This document shows, piece by piece, positions 50,708 through 59,103 of a stretch of DNA of 64,000 nt (positions are counted from its first letter, which is position 1; each line of letters begins with the position of its first letter). Under the pieces are notes generated by a model. The model searched no databases, was not told the DNA's origin, and saw only the letters and a program-made list of their open reading frames with translations. The stretch spans positions 124,001 through 188,000 of the forward strand of contig NZ_RHHO01000011.1 in NCBI RefSeq assembly GCF_003710865.1. Direction: 5' to 3'. The DNA comes from Brevibacillus borstelensis (GTDB lineage Bacteria; Bacillota; Bacilli; Brevibacillales; Brevibacillaceae). Made by a program: the position numbers and the translations under genes.

Positions 50708-51052
50708 ATGAAAGACTTCACACAGGAGAATTTACAAGTATTTTTCCGGGAAAAGCTACGTGGTGCCAAAGTGAACTTTGAACGTGCTCTCGACTGTAAA
50801 CACACCGATTTTGACGACCTGTACCCATATATGAATGAGCAACCGCAGTTCTTCTGGTACAAACGCTATGTCGCTTGGTCGGAGCTATTGACAGTCGTTC
50901 GGTTGGCGGAAGAGCTGGGGATCGAGTGGAAGGATGAATTCAACGAGCAGCAGGTAGAATTCATCACCGGCAAGGTTCTGCAGGGCAAAGTGCTGGATCA
51001 ATGGCATCCAGAGACCGAGCCGGAGGAAACCCTTAGCAACGTGGAAGAATAA
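50708..51052 (+). CDS. Uncharacterised 114-residue protein
   Basis: Start ATG 50708 has GGAGG-type site (ACAGGAGGGACTGTCC) at a good distance. The product is soluble, helical and acidic with many aromatic residues (FFWYKRYVAWSELLTVVRLAEELG) and no recognised domain. It has its own promoter and a strong terminator, which supports a real, separately regulated gene. Function unknown. Confidence 0.8.
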   Translation: MKDFTQENLQVFFREKLRGAKVNFERALDCKHTDFDDLYPYMNEQPQFFWYKRYVAWSELLTVVRLAEELGIEWKDEFNEQQVEFITGKVLQGKVLDQWHPETEPEETLSNVEE

Positions 51053-51104
51053 GTACTGGTTGCAGCTTTATAAACAACAAAAGCAATATCCTTATAAATG
51101 AAGT

Positions 51105-51135
51105 ACGCGCTCTCACAACGGGAGCGCGTCTTTTT
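51105..51135 (+). terminator. Intrinsic terminator after the 114-residue protein gene
   Basis: ACGCGCTCTC pairs with GGGAGCGCGT around ACAAC and is followed by CTTTTT. Confidence 0.92.
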
Positions 51136-51279
51136 GTGTGGAAAGGAATCGGTTGGCTCTTATACTTTTCTCAGCGTCCAACCTCTGAAACACTTCTTGA
51201 AATCGCTGCTTTTGGAAACGGCTTTCGCTTTTCCTCCCAATATTTGCAGCGTAACATTCCCATGCAAGCCCCGTCCTAC

Positions 51280-52692
51280 TCAATGAAGCCAATGATAGGT
51301 GACCCCGCGTGTCTCTTCCTCCGGCCCTGCCGCCAGGACGTAAGGGCCCGGATTAGCCCATTGCGGTACGGTCGGAGTACGGTCGGAGATGATGACCTCA
51401 GTTCCTGTCGCGGCGAATGTGTACAGCTCCTCGACATCCGGATTGTGCAGGCGGATACAGCCCAGCGACATAGATTTTCCGATGCTGTCAGGCTGATTGG
51501 TGCCGTGAATCGCATAGCCGTCCGACTGAAATACGAGGCCGCGTGAACCGTATATATGGTCATGACCCTCGGGGCGGTTTATCTTTTTTTGAATCGTAAA
51601 ATACCCCTCCGGCGTGCTGCCGTTTTTTCCGATGCCGATCGGATATCGTCTGACGACGTGCGGGCCGCTGGCAAGCGTCATCGTGTGCCCAGCCTGATGA
51701 ACCTGAATCTGCAAGGGCTGAAGCGGGATGAAAGGCTCGGGGTAGCCCTGCAAGGGAAGGACGTTCTGCATGCTTTCCCAGGCCGATTCCGGGCGAAAAA
51801 GAGCAGGATAGTACGGCCAGGCTGTCAGACCGCTCGCGGGAGTCGGGACAGGCACCTCCGGCAGCGAGTTGGCCGGGTACGAACCGGCGAGACGGTCCAG
51901 TGATTCAGGCAGGTAGCCTTTTTGCTGATACGTACGGTACAGCGCATTCCGCAATATCAGCACCTGCTCCAGTGCCCGCTGTTCCTCTGCCAAGGCCGAC
52001 CGGGCATTTTGCACGGCAGGCTTGTCCAGACAATCGCAAGCCTGATCGAACCAGACGTCCTGCAGTACCGTCCGGCTGACAGGGTCGTAACGCAACAGGC
52101 CGCGCACCTCAGCAGGCCGATAAAACAGAAGCGGAGTAAACAGCGGTGCTCCAGCCACCTCAGGAACAGCCAGCACGGTGTACGGCTGCTTCAAGGAGGG
52201 ACGTCTTGCGGCCGCATAGGCTTCGACTTGACTCCGCAATTGCGAGCGGCTCACATTTCCCGGGACCGCAATCACTTCGACATGGGGCCGCTGCAGGTGA
52301 GCAGGCACAACACTCTCCGGGGAGGCGCTCTCCTTCGGCTCGGTGAGCGGACTTGGCGAATAGACAAACTGTCCGAATAAAAAAAGCAGGGAGGCGAGCA
52401 AAAGGCGCGTTGTTCGCTTCCACATGGTCCTTCGACGTTTCCGCAGCAAATCATGATACGCATCCCGGAGCTGCTCCGAGAAATCATCGGCAGGCAGGTG
52501 CAGCCCGCGCCGATACGCCTCCAGAGCCTGGTCCTCGTTTCCCAGGCGCTCCCGTTCCATTCCCAGGTGGTACCACCCTACAGCCAGGTCTGGATGGTTT
52601 TCAGTGAACCAGCGATAGAAGGAAAGGTCGGTCCGATCTGGATATGTAATATGGTATGAACTTTTTTCCTGGAGAAATTGAACCTTGTTCAC
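51280..52692 (-). CDS. Membrane-anchored L,D-transpeptidase (YkuD domain) with cytosolic TPR-like region
   Basis: A 470-residue protein with an N-terminal TPR-like cytosolic part (residues about 20-75; VGWYHLGMERERLGNEDQALEAYRRGL), one membrane helix (about 93-110), a linker of about 200 residues and a C-terminal YkuD domain with IHGTNQ and SLGCIRLHNPD (catalytic Cys412). L,D-transpeptidases make 3-3 cross-links or attach groups to peptidoglycan. The start is GTG 52692 after GGGAGGG. The TPR before the membrane helix is unusual for the family and implies a cytosolic partner. It is divergent from the AAA ATPase gene with only 63 bp between starts. Confidence 0.87.
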   Translation of the reverse strand: MNKVQFLQEKSSYHITYPDRTDLSFYRWFTENHPDLAVGWYHLGMERERLGNEDQALEAYRRGLHLPADDFSEQLRDAYHDLLRKRRRTMWKRTTRLLLASLLFLFGQFVYSPSPLTEPKESASPESVVPAHLQRPHVEVIAVPGNVSRSQLRSQVEAYAAARRPSLKQPYTVLAVPEVAGAPLFTPLLFYRPAEVRGLLRYDPVSRTVLQDVWFDQACDCLDKPAVQNARSALAEEQRALEQVLILRNALYRTYQQKGYLPESLDRLAGSYPANSLPEVPVPTPASGLTAWPYYPALFRPESAWESMQNVLPLQGYPEPFIPLQPLQIQVHQAGHTMTLASGPHVVRRYPIGIGKNGSTPEGYFTIQKKINRPEGHDHIYGSRGLVFQSDGYAIHGTNQPDSIGKSMSLGCIRLHNPDVEELYTFAATGTEVIISDRTPTVPQWANPGPYVLAAGPEEETRGVTYHWLH

Positions 52693-52755
52693 GAAAAACC
52701 CTCCCTATTGGAAATATCGGCCAGTTCAGGGAAAATGGTGAGAGGGGGCGAGAAA

Positions 52756-53484
52756 ATGATCTATCTGCGAACCATCTACTTGCTGAGAGAACGCTTTTTG
52801 ACAAAGACAGGCTATCCGTTTTCACTGCCTGCCTACCGGGAGCTGGAGCGCATCGATCTGACAAGCAGTGTCACGTTTTTGGCAGGGGAGAACGGCTCAG
52901 GAAAATCCACTTTGCTGGAAGCGATTGCGTATCAATGCGGGTTTCATACGGCCGGAGGCTCGCGGGCCAACTCCTACCACGTCGATCGGGCGGAAGCGGC
53001 ATTGGGTGATTATATCCGCCTTTCCTGGATGCCGAAAATGACGGACGGATTTTTCCTCAGGGCGGAGAGCTTTTATCAGTTTGCCAGCCATATCGACGAG
53101 GCAGAGCGCATCGAGCCAAACGGTTACCGTGCGTACGGCGGCCGTTCCCTGCACGAGCAGTCGCACGGGGAGTCGTTTCTTTCGCTGTTTGCAAACCGTT
53201 TCAACGGAAAGGGCATTTACCTTTTGGACGAGCCGGAGGCGGCATTGTCCCCGATGCGGCAGCTAGCCTTTCTGTACCTCATGATGGATTTGGTGAAAGA
53301 GGGGGCGCAATTTCTCATCGCGACACATTCGCCGATCCTGATGGGCTTTCCCGGAGCGACGATTCTAAGCTTTGACGAATCGCCGCTGGCGGAAGTTCGC
53401 TACGAAGAGACGGAACATTACCAGTTGACGAGAAGGTTTTTGGAGAATCGCAAAGCGTTCTTGGAGGAAACAAAACCGGATTAA
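52756..53484 (+). CDS. AAA-family ATPase of the RecF/ABC-like type
   Basis: The 242-residue protein has Walker A GENGSGKST (44-52), an SHGESFLSLFANRF signature-like segment, Walker B IYLLDEPEAALSP, and an H-loop-like FLIATHSPILMG. This is the compact AAA/ABC-ATPase class (YhaN/YjeE-free, similar to predicted ATPases next to transport or defence genes). No membrane partner or nuclease is adjacent, so its role is unknown. ATG 52756 follows GAGGGGGCGAG; the frame is open from 52678. Confidence 0.88.
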   Translation: MIYLRTIYLLRERFLTKTGYPFSLPAYRELERIDLTSSVTFLAGENGSGKSTLLEAIAYQCGFHTAGGSRANSYHVDRAEAALGDYIRLSWMPKMTDGFFLRAESFYQFASHIDEAERIEPNGYRAYGGRSLHEQSHGESFLSLFANRFNGKGIYLLDEPEAALSPMRQLAFLYLMMDLVKEGAQFLIATHSPILMGFPGATILSFDESPLAEVRYEETEHYQLTRRFLENRKAFLEETKPD

Positions 53485-53504
53485 AACATAAACATGCTGC
53501 AAAT

Positions 53505-54386
53505 TCAACCGCCCTGCACGTCGCAAACCACGCGAGAAAAATCAAGCCGCTCCAGTGCGTCCTGCTCAATCCAGAAGTAGAGTCGGCCCACGTCTTCCCA
53601 CATCATGCCGGTTTTGTCGTCTTCCGAATCCACCTGGAACAAAAGACGCCACTGCGAAGCGCGGGCCAGCAAATCCTCCTCGCTTTTCCGGTCTGCACCC
53701 TCAAGCAGGCGAACGCAGTGGACCTGCATGTCTCCCTGCATCGGGTCGGGGCAGCCCAGCAGACGGTTTTTCATATCATCGGGATGCTGAAATTTCTCGT
53801 CGAAGCGTCTGCCAAAAACATCCCAATACAGATCATAATCCTCCCGGTTAGTGCTCCAGCTCATGCCAAGCCCGGCGATGTCTGCCGACTCTCCGGGAGG
53901 AATCGTCCATTCTGTTAAAAACGATACGGAGGCGGGGGAGAAGACGGCTTCGGGATCGCAATCCTCCAGCTCTTCGGGCGGCGCTGTACGAATCAATTCG
54001 ATACCGGCAGTATCAGGTACGTAAAGAACCTTTGCCGTTTGATGGGTATCGTAAAAACCTTTGACTCCATACATGGCGGATGCGGCGTAGAAAAACAGCA
54101 GCAGGCCCTGCTTGGGCAAGATCGGGTCAGCCAGCGGCGGCAGCTCGGCGAGATTGATTTGGGCGATAAAGGAGAGCGGATAGGACCTCCAGTACGGCCA
54201 ACTCTCCCCGGCCGGTAGATCCGGCATGCCACATATTTTGGAAGCGCCAGAGGGGAGTGCATGCTCGTCCGGGACTTTCTGTGTGAATATTCGGTAAGAT
54301 GGGCGGATCAACGGCTCGAATTTGTCGGCGTAAGCGTCAAGTCCGGATTCACGAAAGAGCGTGAGAATCTCGTGTTTCATCTTCAT
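53505..54386 (-). CDS. YwqG-like protein (DUF1963)
   Basis: The 293-residue cytosolic protein shows the DUF1963/YwqG pattern: an N-terminal helical part, GMPDLPAGESWPYW, PLSFIAQINLAEL, GLLLFFYAAS, HRLLGCPDPMQGDM-like LLGCPDPMQGDM and WRLLFQVDSEDD. The family is widespread in Bacillota with no established biochemical role. ATG 54386 has AAAGG upstream. It converges with the AAA ATPase gene, 20 bp apart. Confidence 0.88.
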   Translation of the reverse strand: MKMKHEILTLFRESGLDAYADKFEPLIRPSYRIFTQKVPDEHALPSGASKICGMPDLPAGESWPYWRSYPLSFIAQINLAELPPLADPILPKQGLLLFFYAASAMYGVKGFYDTHQTAKVLYVPDTAGIELIRTAPPEELEDCDPEAVFSPASVSFLTEWTIPPGESADIAGLGMSWSTNREDYDLYWDVFGRRFDEKFQHPDDMKNRLLGCPDPMQGDMQVHCVRLLEGADRKSEEDLLARASQWRLLFQVDSEDDKTGMMWEDVGRLYFWIEQDALERLDFSRVVCDVQGG

Positions 54387-54457
54387 ACATCCTTTCGGGG
54401 ATAGGTAGATGCTCCCTTATGAGCAGATCCTCGCCTATGGGGAAGCGGCACTAACGG

Positions 54458-54652
54458 CTACTCTTTGCTGGACCGTTCCTTGAGCAAGTGGATGAGCATG
54501 TCCAGTTTCTCGTTTCGCGCCTGATCGTTTTTCGTCTTGTCCTTCATAAACCGGATGATACAAATAAGAAAGTATAGAATAAATCCGAACGATGCCAGCG
54601 TGATCAGCACGGGAATGAACGTAACAAGCGTAGGGACTCCAATAGTATGCAT
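54458..54652 (-). CDS. Small single-pass membrane protein, unknown
   Basis: The 64-residue product has one long hydrophobic helix (TLVTFIPVLITLASFGFILYFLICIIRF) followed by a charged helical tail (KDKTKNDQARNEKLDMLIHLLKERS). AAGGAG lies at a good distance before ATG 54652. The form is that of the short membrane proteins with coiled-coil tails seen in many Bacillota. It may be co-transcribed with the YwqG-like gene downstream. Confidence 0.78.
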   Translation of the reverse strand: MHTIGVPTLVTFIPVLITLASFGFILYFLICIIRFMKDKTKNDQARNEKLDMLIHLLKERSSKE

Positions 54653-54748
54653 GTCTTCTCTCCTTTTCTCTGCATAAAATGGAAAATTGCTTCCATTATA
54701 GCATTTTAAGAGTTATGCTCCAAACGCCATATCGCTCTGCCATATAAA

Positions 54749-54786
54749 GAGGGGCAGCCTGGTTATCATCCAGACTGCCCCTTTTC
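54749..54786 (-). terminator. Terminator after trmB
   Basis: AGGGGCAG pairs with CTGCCCCT, extended by CTGG/CCAG-like inner pairs; short T stretches lie on both strands. Confidence 0.75.
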
Positions 54787-54790
54787 ACTA

Positions 54791-55432
54791 TTAGCTGCGA
54801 AAAATCGCTTCGGTCCGATAGATTCGTTGACCGCGGGAAGAGAATCGCTCTTCGTATTCCGTCATCACGTTTTCCTCGGCCAGCGCCGATTGGTGCAGAT
54901 CAAAAGTGATGTTGCGCAATTGAAAACGTTCGTTTGAAAACTGATTCAGCGAGAATTCAAACAGCTTCTCGTTGTCCGTTTTCAGGTGAATCTCCCCGTT
55001 TTTCTTCAATACCTGCTTGTACGTATTCAAGAAGCTGGCATAGGTCAGGCGGCGTTTCGCATGACGGGTTTTCGGCCAGGGATCGCTGAAGTTCAGATAG
55101 ATGCGGGAGACTTCTTCAGCACCGAACAGGTCGGGAAGCAGCGCAGCGTTGTACTGGACGAAAGCCAGATTGGGAATCTCGCGCTTCTCGGTACGCTGTG
55201 CGGCACGGAGAACAACCTCCGCCTTCAATTCAATTGCAATGAAGTTGATGTCAGGGTGCCTCTCGGCCAAGGTGTTGATAAAACGGCCTTTGCCGCAGCC
55301 AATCTCGATATGGATCGGATGATCGTTTCCGAACCGTTCCTTCCAGCGTCCTTTCATGCCGGCAGGGTTGTCCACAAAGGTGGGATATTCGCGCAGGGCT
55401 TCTTCAGCACCTGGAATGTTACGCAGTCGCAT
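54791..55432 (-). CDS. trmB: tRNA (guanine-N7-)-methyltransferase
   Basis: The 213-residue protein has the TrmB pattern: IHIEIGCGKGRF (SAM site), FIAIELKAEVVLRA, IYLNFSDPWPKTRHAKRRLTY (family signature with DPWPK-x-RH-x-KRR) and LKTDNEKLFEFSL. It methylates G46 of the tRNA variable loop using SAM. ATG 55432 is chosen because GAAGGAGG precedes it; the frame extends to 55447. Single gene with its own terminator. Confidence 0.95.
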   Translation of the reverse strand: MRLRNIPGAEEALREYPTFVDNPAGMKGRWKERFGNDHPIHIEIGCGKGRFINTLAERHPDINFIAIELKAEVVLRAAQRTEKREIPNLAFVQYNAALLPDLFGAEEVSRIYLNFSDPWPKTRHAKRRLTYASFLNTYKQVLKKNGEIHLKTDNEKLFEFSLNQFSNERFQLRNITFDLHQSALAEENVMTEYEERFSSRGQRIYRTEAIFRS

Positions 55433-55843
55433 AGGAACCTCCTTCAAACATAGCTCCTATTACTTTACGCCGTGTCGGGACAGGTTGCAAGCATGCAAAT
55501 CATCCAAATAGACCAGTTCCATTTTTGACCTGCGAGCCTGCGTATCAAATGGGAAAATCTATGAGGTGAAATAGGCCATAAGTCGCAAAATACATATAAA
55601 ATCCCGATTTTCCGCAGGCAAAAATTGGACCGGAATATTGGTAGATGATGGGGAGATAATTGACTGAAAATTTGACGAGATTCCCGCCGCTATGGGAACG
55701 AATGTGTCAACTGGAAATACGGGCCATTTGCGTTTGGCTGAGGTGGAAAGATTTTGGGAATTTAACAAGCTGTGGGGCGATGATAGAGTAAATGGCAAGC
55801 GAATAGTCAGCCAATTTGTTGACAAATAGGGAGGATGAACAGC
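55433..55843 (+). promoter_or_regulatory. Gene-free region upstream of the NlpC/P60 gene with candidate promoter
   Basis: No gene is supported in these 411 bp. A promoter candidate is TTTAAC at 55761-55766, 17 bp, TAGAGT at 55784-55789 preceded by TGA. The remainder could hold a structured leader, but a ydaO-type or other riboswitch consensus was looked for and not found. GGGAGG at 55829-55834 is the ribosome binding site of the next gene. Confidence 0.35.
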
Positions 55844-56344
55844 ATGAAACTTCGCAAATTACTCGTAGGAATTCTACTAGGGTCCGCTCTGGGCTTTACC
55901 GGAATCGTAGCACCAATGCCAGGAAACCACGAAGTAGCGGAAGCAGCATGGAGTCAGTCCCGTGCCGACAAAGTTATCAATACAGGGAAGCAATACCTTG
56001 GTACCCCGTATAAATTCGGCTCCAAAAGCAGCACGACTCGCACGTTTGACTGCTCGTCATTTGTGCAGCGAGTTTACAAGAAAGCCGTAGGGAAATCTCT
56101 TCCGCGTACTTCTCGTGCCCAAGCGAAGGTAGGAAAGAAGATTGCGAAAAGCAACCTGAAAAAGGGAGACCTGATCTTCTTCAAAGCGAGCCAGTATACA
56201 AAATCCACGCGCATCACACATGTAGCCATCTACGCCGGCAATAACAAGCTGTTACATACCTACGGAAAACCCGGGGTAACGTTCTCTACGTTCAAGGGGA
56301 CTTCGTGGGAAAGAAGATTCGTTACTGCTAAACGCGTCTTGTAA
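55844..56344 (+). CDS. Secreted NlpC/P60 family cell-wall hydrolase
   Basis: A 166-residue protein with a signal peptide (cleavage near AEAA, 32-35) and an NlpC/P60 domain with TFDCSSFVQ (Cys70), THVAIYAG (His126) and LLHTYG (His138) as catalytic triad. It should cut D-gamma-glutamyl-meso-diaminopimelate bonds in peptidoglycan. No SH3b or LysM wall-binding domain is present; the mature protein is basic, which may suffice for wall binding. ATG 55844 is favoured over 55835 by spacing to GGAGG. Confidence 0.93.
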   Translation: MKLRKLLVGILLGSALGFTGIVAPMPGNHEVAEAAWSQSRADKVINTGKQYLGTPYKFGSKSSTTRTFDCSSFVQRVYKKAVGKSLPRTSRAQAKVGKKIAKSNLKKGDLIFFKASQYTKSTRITHVAIYAGNNKLLHTYGKPGVTFSTFKGTSWERRFVTAKRVL

Positions 56345-56410
56345 TCTCTACTATATCAATACGTGTCATTTGTCAAAAGGTTGCGCTAAGTCCAATTACA
56401 CAAAATTTGT

Positions 56411-56444
56411 AAAAAGAAAGCTCTTGCCGGGGCTTTCTTTTTTT
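56411..56444 (+). terminator. Intrinsic terminator after the NlpC/P60 gene
   Basis: AAAAAGAAAGC pairs with GGCTTTCTTTTTTT around TCTTGCCG. Confidence 0.9.
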
Positions 56445-56485
56445 GCATGCAAAAATATTTTTCTGAAAATTTTATCTTTAGCTCT

Positions 56486-56513
56486 TTGACGCATAACTAG
56501 TTCGTGGTATAAA
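56486..56513 (+). promoter_or_regulatory. Sigma-A promoter of the RpiR-type regulator gene
   Basis: TTGACG at 56486-56491, 16 bp, then TATAAA at 56508-56513 with an upstream TG: a near-consensus promoter about 90 bp before the ATG. Confidence 0.75.
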
Positions 56514-56601
56514 TAGGATAATCTCTTTTGAAGGAATTTCTGCACCAAGAATAGTTCTATGAAGTAATTCATTCTGCAAATCCTGGGATGGGAGTGGATC
56601 C

Positions 56602-57441
56602 ATGTCTTTTGAACAGCTCGTCAAGGAATCGTTTACCCAGTTGTCTTCCGGACAGAAAAAAGTAGCCGAGTACCTGCTGGAGAACATCGAGAAGGTAGCC
56701 TTCTATACAGCTGTACAGATCGGCAGGGAAGCAGATGTCAGCGAAACGACCGTGATCCGTTTTGCTTATGCGCTCGGATTCAGAGGTTTTTCCGACATGC
56801 AGGCGGCGATCCAGCAGTACGTTCTGGAAAGCAGCTCTTCCCGGTATGCAGAGCCCGCGCCGCAAGCGGGAGAGGAACCGAACATTTTTACACGGGTTAT
56901 CGAACGGGACATTGTCATCCTGAGGCAAACGCTGCACCAGCTTAACCAGCAAGACGTCTGGAGAGCAGTGGACTGGCTGCTGGAGGCGGATCAGGTGCTG
57001 GTCGTCGGGTATCGTGCGTCCTATGCGGCGGCCCACTGGTTTACTTTCATGCTCGGGATGATCCGCAAGAATGTGCTCCTTATTCCCTTCAGCGGCGAGA
57101 CGGAGGAGAGAATCGTCAGTCTCACGGAAAAATCAGTCGTCATGGTCATCTCCTTTCCGCGCTACACGAAGGACAGCATCCGGGTGGCGGAAGCAAGCAA
57201 GCGGATGGGAGCGAAGATTATCGCCGCTACGGATCGGCTCTTGTCTCCGGTCAGCCGCATCTCCGACATCGCGTTCACGACTGACATCAATATCGAATCC
57301 GGCCATTACTCCAATGCATCTGTCATCAATCTGTTAAATCTGCTGCTTGCCGGAATTGAAGAGAAATGCGGCGCGAACAACCAGACGAGAATGAAACAGT
57401 TGGAGCAGCTTTATTCCAACTGGGGCACTTTCGAGGAATAG
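56602..57441 (+). CDS. MurR/RpiR-family transcriptional regulator
   Basis: The 279-residue regulator has an N-terminal HTH_6 domain (SGQKKVAEYLLENIEKVAFYTAVQIG...VSETTVIRFAYALGFRGFSDMQ) and a C-terminal SIS domain (about 120-250; VLVVGYRASYAAAHWF, VMVISFPRYTKDSIRVAEASKRMGAKIIAATD). RpiR regulators usually bind sugar phosphates or amino-sugar metabolites. Here it stands just upstream of a peptide transporter and N-acylamino-acid enzymes, suggesting it controls that operon and senses an acylated amino acid or related compound. A weak hairpin separates them. Confidence 0.92.
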   Translation: MSFEQLVKESFTQLSSGQKKVAEYLLENIEKVAFYTAVQIGREADVSETTVIRFAYALGFRGFSDMQAAIQQYVLESSSSRYAEPAPQAGEEPNIFTRVIERDIVILRQTLHQLNQQDVWRAVDWLLEADQVLVVGYRASYAAAHWFTFMLGMIRKNVLLIPFSGETEERIVSLTEKSVVMVISFPRYTKDSIRVAEASKRMGAKIIAATDRLLSPVSRISDIAFTTDINIESGHYSNASVINLLNLLLAGIEEKCGANNQTRMKQLEQLYSNWGTFEE

Positions 57442-57450
57442 TTTCCGATC

Positions 57451-57481
57451 TCAAAAAGGAGGAGAGCGCTTCTTCTTTTTT
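57451..57481 (+). terminator. Weak hairpin between regulator and transporter operon
   Basis: AAAAAGGAGGAG can pair with CTTCTTCTTTTTT through several G-U pairs around AGCG, giving a possible partial terminator. Confidence 0.4.
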
Positions 57482-57531
57482 GTGATAAATAGACTGCCAA
57501 TTCAAAATATTAAAAAGAGAGAGGGGTTTGC

Positions 57532-59055
57532 ATGAAGAAGAAATGGTTGTCTGGTTTGTGGGCGGTCTTGTTGGTCCTTGCGCTTGGACTGAGCGGCTGT
57601 TCCCAGTCCTCATCCGGTACAGGGGGACAAAAAGAATTGGTTGTAGCGTTTGACTCCGACGTTCCGACGATGGACCCGCACATGCACAATGAGCCGAATG
57701 CGATCACGACCAACTGGCATATTTTCGACTCGCTGCTCTTTCTGTCCCGCGATTTGAAAATCGAGCCGGGGCTTGCGGAGAGCTATGAACAAAAGGATGA
57801 CACGACGTGGATTTTCAAGCTGCGTCAAGGCGTTACCTTTCACAATGGAGAGGAATTCAATGCAGACGCGGTCAAGTTTTCTCTGGAGCGGGTGCTGAAT
57901 GAAAAGCAAAAAAGCCCGCAGCGCGGCAACATCAGCGCCATTTCTGCCGTGAATGTACTCGATCCGTACACGGTGGAAATCAAGACAAAGGAGCCGTACA
58001 ACTTGCTGCCGCATCGCTTGTTCTACCTCAGCATCGTCCCGCCGAAATACGTACAGGAGGTGGGGGACCAGGAATTCGCGCAAAAGCCGGTGGGGACGGG
58101 ACCGTACAAATTTGCAGAGTGGGTCAAGGGAGACAAGATCGTTCTGGAAGCGAACGAAAATTACTTCAAAGGCGCACCGAAGATCAAGAAGGTCAGCTTC
58201 CGCGTCATTCCCGAGGTAGCGACGCAGATCGCGGAGCTGCAGAGCGGAGGCGTGGACATCATTCGCATGGTGCCGCCGGACATGCTCGCCCAGCTCGAGG
58301 GCAACCCGCAGCTCGCTGTCACTTCGACACCTCTCTTGCGGGTCTACTATATGGCCTTTGACACGAAGAAAAAGCCGTTTGACGACGCCCGCGTAAGACA
58401 AGCGATGAACTACGCAGTGGACATTGACACGATTGTGAAAAAAGTGCTGGCCGACAAGGCTGTGCGTACACCAGCGGGAGTGAACCCCAATCACTTTGGA
58501 TTTGACGAGAGCATCAAGCCGTATCCGTACGATCCGGAAAAGGCAAAGAGCTTGCTGAAGGAGGCGGGGTACGAAAACGGTTTTGAGACGGAAATCCATT
58601 ACTTTACGCCGGGGATCGGCCAGCAGATCACAGATGCCGTCATTTCTGATCTAAGCAAGGTCGGCATCAAGGCGAAAGCAAAATTTTACCCTGAATCCAG
58701 CTCGTTTGTGGAAAAACAGCGGGCGGGCGATCTGCCGTTCCGCCTGGGCCATTGGGGCAGCTACTCCGTTTACGATGCGGATGCGATTCTTCAGCCGATG
58801 TTTGACAGCAAGGGAGTATACGGCAAGTACTTCAACACGCCACAACTGGATGCATTGATAAACGAAGCGCGCTCGTCTGTCGACCAGGACAAGCGCAAAG
58901 CGCTTTACAGTCAGGCACAGCAATTGATTTACAAGGAAGCGCCGTGGATTTTCCTGTTCTCGCCGATGGACAACCAGGCGTACAATGCGAAGCTGCAGTT
59001 CCAGGCGAGGGCGGATGAACGCATTTACGCCTATGAAATTGACTTCAAGGAATAG
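57532..59055 (+). CDS. Peptide ABC transporter substrate-binding lipoprotein
   Basis: A 507-residue SBP_bac_5 protein with lipobox LSGC (Cys23), then the DppA/OppA-like fold (DVPTMDPHMHN, LAESYEQKDDTTWIFKLRQGVTFHNGEEFNADAVKFSLERVL). It captures peptides or, given its neighbours, N-acyl amino acids outside the membrane for the DppB/DppC-type permeases. RBS GAGAGGGG precedes ATG 57532. First structural gene of the operon. Confidence 0.94.
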   Translation: MKKKWLSGLWAVLLVLALGLSGCSQSSSGTGGQKELVVAFDSDVPTMDPHMHNEPNAITTNWHIFDSLLFLSRDLKIEPGLAESYEQKDDTTWIFKLRQGVTFHNGEEFNADAVKFSLERVLNEKQKSPQRGNISAISAVNVLDPYTVEIKTKEPYNLLPHRLFYLSIVPPKYVQEVGDQEFAQKPVGTGPYKFAEWVKGDKIVLEANENYFKGAPKIKKVSFRVIPEVATQIAELQSGGVDIIRMVPPDMLAQLEGNPQLAVTSTPLLRVYYMAFDTKKKPFDDARVRQAMNYAVDIDTIVKKVLADKAVRTPAGVNPNHFGFDESIKPYPYDPEKAKSLLKEAGYENGFETEIHYFTPGIGQQITDAVISDLSKVGIKAKAKFYPESSSFVEKQRAGDLPFRLGHWGSYSVYDADAILQPMFDSKGVYGKYFNTPQLDALINEARSSVDQDKRKALYSQAQQLIYKEAPWIFLFSPMDNQAYNAKLQFQARADERIYAYEIDFKE

Positions 59056-59103
59056 CCGGGGGGAGATTCTCCCCCTTCATCTACCGGAAAGGAGGGAAGT
59101 GCA

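Noticed and set aside
55433-55843. Cyclic-di-AMP (ydaO/yuaA) riboswitch before the NlpC/P60 gene
   Set aside because: Such riboswitches often precede cell-wall hydrolase genes, but the conserved blocks could not be found in this leader.
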